Shown: piece by piece, positions 59,411 through 64,000 of the stretch
How the letters are laid out: each line of letters begins with the position of its first letter
Numbering within the stretch: the stretch's first letter is position 1
The notes under the pieces: model-generated
What the model was told of the DNA's origin: nothing
Seen by the model: the letters and a program-made list of their open reading frames with translations, nothing else
Databases searched by the model: none
Source: Paenirhodobacter ferrireducens
GTDB taxonomy: Bacteria > Pseudomonadota > Alphaproteobacteria > Rhodobacterales > Rhodobacteraceae
Direction: 5' to 3'
Assembly: GCF_004022265.1 (NCBI RefSeq)
Contig: NZ_SAVB01000002.1
Coordinates: 62,001 to 126,000, forward strand
DNA: 64,000 nucleotides
Position numbers and translations under genes: made by a program

Positions 59411-60739
59411 TCATTTCTCGGGAAGCAGGCCGCGCGGGCTGAAGCGCAGCACGAGGAGCAGGATCAGCCCCATCATCACCAGCCGCATATGCGGTGCCGA
59501 ATCGACGAGATGCTGTTTCAGCGCCCCGTCCGCGAGTGTCGCGGTGACGACGTGCATGATCTGCGGGCCCCAGACCTCGGCCTTGATCCAGACGAACCAG
59601 ATCAGCATCCCGCCGAGCACCGAGCCCCAGTTGTTGCCGGACCCGCCGACGATCACCATCACCCAGATCAGGAAGGTATAGCGCAGCGGGTTGTAGGAGG
59701 ACGGCGTCATCTGCCCGTCGAGCGAGATCATCATCGCACCGGCGAGCCCGATCACCGCGCAGCCGAGAATGAAGATCTGCAAATGGCGGCCGGTGACGTT
59801 CTTGCCCATGGCCTCGGCGGCAACCTCGTTGTCGCGGATGGCGCGCATCATCCGGCCCCAGGGCGAGTTCAGCGCCAGCTGCAGCGCCCAGATCAGCACC
59901 AGCAGCACCGCGGCGAACAGGGTGCCGTAGAGCAGCTTGACGGAGATCGTCGAGGCCGTGACCGGGTCGAGGCCGAAGGCCGCGGCGCGACCGAGGAAGC
60001 CCGGGTCGGCCTGCAGGTCAACCTCGTAGGGCACGGGCCAGGGGCGCGGGATGCCGGTCACGTTCAGCACGCCGCGGTCGAGCCATTCCTCGTTCTTCAG
60101 CACCGCGACGATGATCTCGCCGATGCCGAGGGTGGCGACGGCGAGATAATCCGAGCGCAGGCCGAGCGCGGTCTTGCCGACCACCCAGGCGGCGCCGGCG
60201 GCGAGCAGCGCGCCCAGAGGCCAGGAGAGCAGCGTCGGCAGGCCGAGCCCGCCCAGATAGCCCGCGGAGGCCGGGTTGATCGCCTGGATCGCGGCGACGG
60301 CCGGGTCGAAGACGGCGCGGTAAAGGAAGAAGCCCGCGATCAGCACGGCGAGGATCGCCAGCCCCTTCATCCGCGTCAGATGCCGGTTCAGCCAGACCGC
60401 AGCCATGATCGTGACGAGCGCGATCGCGAAGGCGATCAGGATGCCCCAGCCGCCGGCCGAGAAGGCGCCGGGCGTCGGCTTCATCGACACCAGCACCGGG
60501 CCGAGCCCGCCGAGCGCGATGAAACCGACGACGCCGGTGTTGAAGAGCCCGGCATAGCCCCATTGCATGTTCACGCCGAGCGCGAGGATCGCCGAGATCA
60601 GCCCCATGTTGACGATCACCAGCGCGCCGTTCCAGCCGGTGGTGGCCGCCTCGATCGCGATCAGCGCGGCCATCGCGGCGAAAAGCAGCGGTGCGCGCAG
60701 CTTGCCGCCCCGGGCGGCGCCAGGTTGACGGGTGCTCAT
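59411..60739 (-). CDS. livM: Branched-chain amino acid ABC permease LivM, 442 aa
   Basis: A permease of the LIV-I type with a long N-terminal part and about ten membrane segments. It has [20 protein letters not shown] (the family's LS-x-x-L-x-x-G-Y-x-G-x-x-S-x-G-like segment) and the EAA-type [15 protein letters not shown] loop. It is the last gene of the operon, with a start overlapping livH by 4 bp. At 442 residues it is longer than many LivM. Substrate within the amino acid or amide/urea group is not determined by sequence. Confidence 0.9.
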   Translation of the reverse strand: MSTRQPGAARGGKLRAPLLFAAMAALIAIEAATTGWNGALVIVNMGLISAILALGVNMQWGYAGLFNTGVVGFIALGGLGPVLVSMKPTPGAFSAGGWGILIAFAIALVTIMAAVWLNRHLTRMKGLAILAVLIAGFFLYRAVFDPAVAAIQAINPASAGYLGGLGLPTLLSWPLGALLAAGAAWVVGKTALGLRSDYLAVATLGIGEIIVAVLKNEEWLDRGVLNVTGIPRPWPVPYEVDLQADPGFLGRAAAFGLDPVTASTISVKLLYGTLFAAVLLVLIWALQLALNSPWGRMMRAIRDNEVAAEAMGKNVTGRHLQIFILGCAVIGLAGAMMISLDGQMTPSSYNPLRYTFLIWVMVIVGGSGNNWGSVLGGMLIWFVWIKAEVWGPQIMHVVTATLADGALKQHLVDSAPHMRLVMMGLILLLVLRFSPRGLLPEK

Positions 60740-61743
60740 ACCGATTTCCCCTTGAAAAGGCCGGTGGGCTTGAACAGCAACACGATGATCAGGATCGTGA
60801 AGCTGACGGCGAACTTGTATTCGGTCGACAGGAGCTGAAGCAGGCTGTCGGGTTGGAAGCCGGGGATCAGATACATTGCGACCTTCTTCCAGGCATAGGT
60901 CACCGCCACCTCGGAATAGGCGATGATGAAGCCGCCGGCGATGGCGCCGAGCGGATTGCCGAGGCCCCCGACGATGGCCGCCGCAAAGACCGGCAGCAGC
61001 AGCTGGAAGTAGTTGAAGGCCTTGAAGCTTTTATCAAGGCCGTAGAGCGTGCCGGCGATCGTGGCGAGGGCCGCGGCGATGATCCAGGTCATCGCGACGA
61101 CGCGGCTCGGGTTGATGCCCGACAGAAGCGCCAGATCCTCGTTGTCGGAGAAGGCGCGCATCGACTTGCCGGTGCGGGTCTTCGCGAGGAACCAGAACAG
61201 CGCCGCCACGACGATGGCCGCGGTGATCACGGTGATCGCCTGGGTCGAGCGGATCGCAAGCGGCTCGGCGAGGCCGGTGGCCTTCTTGAATTCCTGCGCC
61301 GAGATCAGGAAGCGCGCGCCATCGGCGAACTTGATCTCGTCGACCCCGATCAAGAGGCGGGTGAGGCCGTTCATCAGGAACATCACGCCGACCGAGACCA
61401 TGGTCAGCACCACTGGCGCGGCACGCACCTTGCGGTAATAGGAATAGACGATCTTGTCGGTGCCGAGCACCAGAAGCGCCGTCGCGGCGATGCCGAAGGG
61501 CAGGGCGATCAGCGCCGTCGGCAGCGGGCCGAAGCCGATGCCCGCCGATTGCAGCGCCCAGGTGATGAGGATGGTGATCGCGGTGCCGAAGGCCATGGTG
61601 TCGCCGTGGGCGAAGTTCGAGAACCGCAGGATGCCGTAGATCAGCGTCACGCCAAGCGCGCCAAGCGCCAGCTGCGCGCCATAGGCGGTGGCGGGCACGA
61701 CGACATAGTTCAGGATCGCGACCAGCGCGTTGAGGATATCCAT
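60736..61743 (-). CDS. livH: Branched-chain amino acid ABC permease LivH, 335 aa
   Basis: The second permease. LALGALGVTLIYGILRFSNF, then AHGDTMAFGTAI, is the typical LivH start region, eight or so membrane segments follow, and INPSRVVAMTWIIAAALATI is the cytoplasmic EAA-like loop. It is coupled to livM by a 4-bp overlap and starts one base downstream of the livF stop. Confidence 0.92.
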   Translation of the reverse strand: MDILNALVAILNYVVVPATAYGAQLALGALGVTLIYGILRFSNFAHGDTMAFGTAITILITWALQSAGIGFGPLPTALIALPFGIAATALLVLGTDKIVYSYYRKVRAAPVVLTMVSVGVMFLMNGLTRLLIGVDEIKFADGARFLISAQEFKKATGLAEPLAIRSTQAITVITAAIVVAALFWFLAKTRTGKSMRAFSDNEDLALLSGINPSRVVAMTWIIAAALATIAGTLYGLDKSFKAFNYFQLLLPVFAAAIVGGLGNPLGAIAGGFIIAYSEVAVTYAWKKVAMYLIPGFQPDSLLQLLSTEYKFAVSFTILIIVLLFKPTGLFKGKSV

Positions 61744-61744
61744 C

Positions 61745-62449
61745 TCAGCCCCCCAGGAACGTGCGGCGGACCTCGGGGTCGGCCATCAGGGCGGCGCCCG
61801 TGTCGGTGTAGCGGTTCGCGCCCTGGACAAGCACATAGCCCATGTCCGCGATTTCAAGCGCCTGGCGGGCGTTCTGCTCGACCATCAGGATCGAGATGCC
61901 GGTGCGGGCAACCTCGATGATGCGGTCGAAGAGCTCGTCCATGACAATGGGCGAGACGCCGGCCGTGGGCTCGTCGAGCATCAGCAGTTTCGGCTTCGTC
62001 ATCAGCGCGCGACCGACAGCGACCTGCTGGCGCTGACCGCCCGAAAGCTCGCCGGCGTTCTGGAAGCGTTTCTCGCGCAGGATCGGGAAGAGGTCATAGA
62101 CCTGTTCCATCGTGTCGCGGAAATCGTCGGTGCGGATGAAGGCGCCCATCTCGAGGTTTTCCTCGACCGACATCGTCGGGAAGACGTTGTTCACCTGCGG
62201 CACGAAGCCCATGCCCTTGCGCACGCGCTCCTGCGGCGACAGCGCGGTGATGTCGTCGCCATCGAGCGTCACCTTGCCCGCGCGCAGCCGCAGCATGCCG
62301 AAGACCGCCTTCATCGCGGTCGACTTGCCGGCGCCGTTCGGGCCGACGATCACCGCGATCTGGCCCTTTTCGACCTTGAGCGTGCAATCGTGCAGGATAT
62401 CGGCGGCACCATAGCCGCCGGTCATGCTGGAAGCGTCGAGAAAGCTCAT
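61745..62449 (-). CDS. livF: Branched-chain amino acid ABC ATPase LivF, 234 aa
   Basis: Walker A GPNGAGKST, signature LSGGQRQQVAVGRALM, Walker B LLMLDEPTAGVSP and VEQNARQALEIAD are diagnostic of LivF. ATG 62449 is used because GGAGG precedes it by seven nt; the first in-frame start six codons upstream lacks a site. A 52-bp gap separates it from livG. Confidence 0.94.
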   Translation of the reverse strand: MSFLDASSMTGGYGAADILHDCTLKVEKGQIAVIVGPNGAGKSTAMKAVFGMLRLRAGKVTLDGDDITALSPQERVRKGMGFVPQVNNVFPTMSVEENLEMGAFIRTDDFRDTMEQVYDLFPILREKRFQNAGELSGGQRQQVAVGRALMTKPKLLMLDEPTAGVSPIVMDELFDRIIEVARTGISILMVEQNARQALEIADMGYVLVQGANRYTDTGAALMADPEVRRTFLGG

Positions 62450-62501
62450 GCGACACCTCCGGGACATCCCATGACACCTTGTTTTATCATGAAAAATCCG
62501 A

Positions 62502-63290
62502 TCATTGCGCGGCTCCCGTCTTGACCTTGTTCTTGAGCCCGCGCCCGAGATAGGCCTCGATCACCGCCTCGTTCTGCATGATGGTGTCGGGGGCGCCTTC
62601 GGCCAGAACCTTGCCCTCGGCCATCACGATCACCGGGTCGCAGAGCCGGCCGATGAAATCCATGTCGTGCTCGATCACGCAGAAGGTATAGCCGCGTTCC
62701 TTGTTCAGCCGCACGATGGCGTCGCCGATGGTGTTCAGCAGCGTGCGGTTCACACCGGCGCCGACCTCGTCGAGAAACACGATCTTCGCCTCGACCATCA
62801 TCGTGCGACCAAGCTCCAGAAGTTTCTTCTGGCCGCCCGAAAGGTTTCCGGCGCGCTCGTCCTTCAGATGAGAGATCGTCAGGAAATCAAGAACCTCGTC
62901 GGCCTTCTTCAGAAGTGCCGCCTCTTCCTCGGCGATCCGGCCACGCTGGAACCAGGCGTTCCAAAGCGTCTCGCCGGTCTGACCGCCCGGAACCATCATC
63001 AGGTTCTCGCGCACCGTCATCGTCGGGAATTCATGCGCGATCTGGAAGGTGCGCAGCAGCCCCTTGTGGAACAACTCGTGCGGCGGCAGGCCGGTGATGT
63101 CCTCGCCATCCATCGTCACGGTGCCGGAGGTGGGCTTGTGCACCCCGGCGATGACGTTGAACAGCGTGGATTTTCCCGCCCCGTTCGGGCCGATCAGCCC
63201 GGTGATGGAGCCCGTCGCGATCTCTAGCGAAGCGCCATCGACGGCATGGAAGCCGCCGAAATGCTTGTGCAGGTTCTCGACCCGTATCAT
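62502..63290 (-). CDS. livG: Branched-chain amino acid ABC ATPase LivG, 262 aa
   Basis: Walker A GPNGAGKST, signature NLSGGQKKLLELGRTMM, Walker B IVFLDEVGAGVN and the LivG C-terminal YLG segment (EAYLGRGLKNK). In Walker B the usual DEP is DEV, a known variant in LivG-like proteins. ATG 63290 follows AGGGGA; the longer frame uses a GTG without a site. Confidence 0.93.
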   Translation of the reverse strand: MIRVENLHKHFGGFHAVDGASLEIATGSITGLIGPNGAGKSTLFNVIAGVHKPTSGTVTMDGEDITGLPPHELFHKGLLRTFQIAHEFPTMTVRENLMMVPGGQTGETLWNAWFQRGRIAEEEAALLKKADEVLDFLTISHLKDERAGNLSGGQKKLLELGRTMMVEAKIVFLDEVGAGVNRTLLNTIGDAIVRLNKERGYTFCVIEHDMDFIGRLCDPVIVMAEGKVLAEGAPDTIMQNEAVIEAYLGRGLKNKVKTGAAQ

Positions 63291-63357
63291 GCAGTCCCCT
63301 GTGACCTTCACTCTTTGCGTGAAGAATGCCGTTTTCGGCCTTGTTTCAAAAGGAACA

Positions 63358-63375
63358 GCCCGGATTGCTCCGGGC
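63358..63375 (-). terminator. Hairpin between livK and livG
   Basis: GCCCGG/CCGGGC stem with a 6-nt loop, followed on the minus strand by TGTTCCTTTTG. Partial termination here would give more binding protein than transporter, a common arrangement. Confidence 0.5.
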
Positions 63376-63399
63376 CGCCCCCAGGTTCTCCGTGCCGCC

Positions 63400-64000
63400 T
63401 CAGCGGTATTTCACGGTCTCGATCTTGCCGTCCTTGATGGCGATCTCGCGGAAGGTGCCCGCGGATTCACCCGCACCGATCAGCTCGACCGAGGTGGCGC
63501 CGACATAGTCGATGTCCTTGCCTTCGGCCAGCAGTTCAAGGCCCTTCGCCAGTTCGCCGGGCATGATCTTCTCGCCCGGAGCGTTGGCGACGTCCATGAT
63601 CTTGTCCTTGTAGACCTTCGGATCGGTCGACTTCGCCGCCTGCATCGCCAGCAGCATCAGCGCCGCCGCGTCATAGGCCTCGGCCGAGTAGATGCTCGAG
63701 CCGTCGAAGCCCGCGGTCTTGGCGAGGGAGACGAACATGTCCTTGCCCTCGCCTTCCGATGCCGGCATCTGGCCGAAGGAGCCGTCGAGCTCGGTGCCGA
63801 AGTTCTTCTCGAGCGTCGCCGCGACCATGCCGTCGGGCAGCACGAAGGTCGAGAAGGCACCGGTGTCGAGCGCGCCACGCAGGATGCCCGAACCGCCCTG
63901 GTCGACATAGCCCGCCACCACGAGCGCATCGCCACCCGCAGCCGCCAGTGCGCCGACCTCGGCCGAATAGTCGGCCTTGCCGTCTTCATGCGCGGCAACG
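63400..64000 (-). CDS. livK: Branched-chain amino acid ABC binding protein LivK-like, C-terminal part (5' end outside window)
   Basis: The frame is open to the window edge, so about 200 C-terminal residues are visible. It contains the periplasmic-binding-protein fold of LivK proteins (DALVVAGYVDQGGSGILRGA, GFDGSSIYSAEAYDAAALML, the hinge near DYVGATSVELIGAGESAG) and ends IAIKDGKIETVKYR. It is the first gene of the livKGFHM operon as read here. The ligand is not known. Confidence 0.9.
   Translation of the reverse strand, partial: VAAHEDGKADYSAEVGALAAAGGDALVVAGYVDQGGSGILRGALDTGAFSTFVLPDGMVAATLEKNFGTELDGSFGQMPASEGEGKDMFVSLAKTAGFDGSSIYSAEAYDAAALMLLAMQAAKSTDPKVYKDKIMDVANAPGEKIMPGELAKGLELLAEGKDIDYVGATSVELIGAGESAGTFREIAIKDGKIETVKYR

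Overview
The window is GC-rich DNA (roughly two-thirds G+C) from an alphaproteobacterium, most likely a member of the Rhodobacteraceae (Rhodobacter sensu lato). The reasons are a suf cluster headed by an iscR that lacks the usual cysteine triad, the eukaryotic-type NADP isocitrate dehydrogenase, several DUF1127 microproteins, a ScfR-type propionate regulator, and a dispersed intergenic repeat (core GGAGTATTTNNGCCAAGAAA) that I recall as common in this group. Species cannot be fixed from the sequence alone. No phage, insertion sequence, CRISPR array or rRNA was seen. One tRNA is present.

Layout. 1-5.7 kb: the 3' end of a cytosine deaminase, a DUF1127 protein, a MocR-type regulator and a spermidine/putrescine-type ABC transporter without a visible binding protein. 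5.7-13.2 kb (mostly minus strand): typA, a small multidrug exporter, two tandem YitT-family membrane proteins, a second DUF1127 protein, icd, and a four-gene overlapping operon (hydrolase, small unknown, HD phosphohydrolase, membrane protein). 13.4-22.3 kb: an Fe-S assembly operon iscR-cysteine desulfurase-sufB-x-x-sufC-sufD-x-x-sufS with four uncharacterised passengers. 22.4-26.8 kb: tRNA-Arg(CCG), then a cobalamin riboswitch leading into the class Ib ribonucleotide reductase operon nrdHIEF. 26.9-32.4 kb: an ScfR-type regulator divergent from thioesterase-prpD-prpC-prpB (2-methylcitrate cycle). 32.5-40.1 kb (minus): a TPP-riboswitch-led thiamin operon thiD-O-S-G-E-F-Y-tenA-thiZ-thiX whose genes nearly all overlap by 4 bp. 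40.2-48.4 kb: the most accessory-looking part, holding an outer-membrane barrel, a small surface-polysaccharide export unit with a probable H-type lectin protein, a Hint-domain protein, a GltS-like symporter and two tandem XRE regulators, the second frameshifted. 48.6-57.5 kb: ssb, PepSY protein, cytochrome b561, membrane-tethered LuxR regulator, lytic transglycosylase, SYLF lipoprotein, hemB, a membrane protein, mfd. 57.7-64 kb (minus): guaA, then a branched-chain-amino-acid-type ABC operon livK(partial)-G-F-H-M.

Working together: cofactor logic links several blocks. Fe-S clusters (suf), thiamin (TPP riboswitch) and B12 (riboswitch on a B12-independent reductase) are each controlled by sensing the end product or its need. 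The strongest leads for new biology are the B12-controlled nrdHIEF, the lectin/export unit at 40.9-43.5 kb, the unknown genes embedded in the suf operon, and the broken regulator pair at 46.7-48.4 kb. Starts were moved inward from the longest reading frame where a ribosome-binding site, a 4-bp overlap or family length argued for it.
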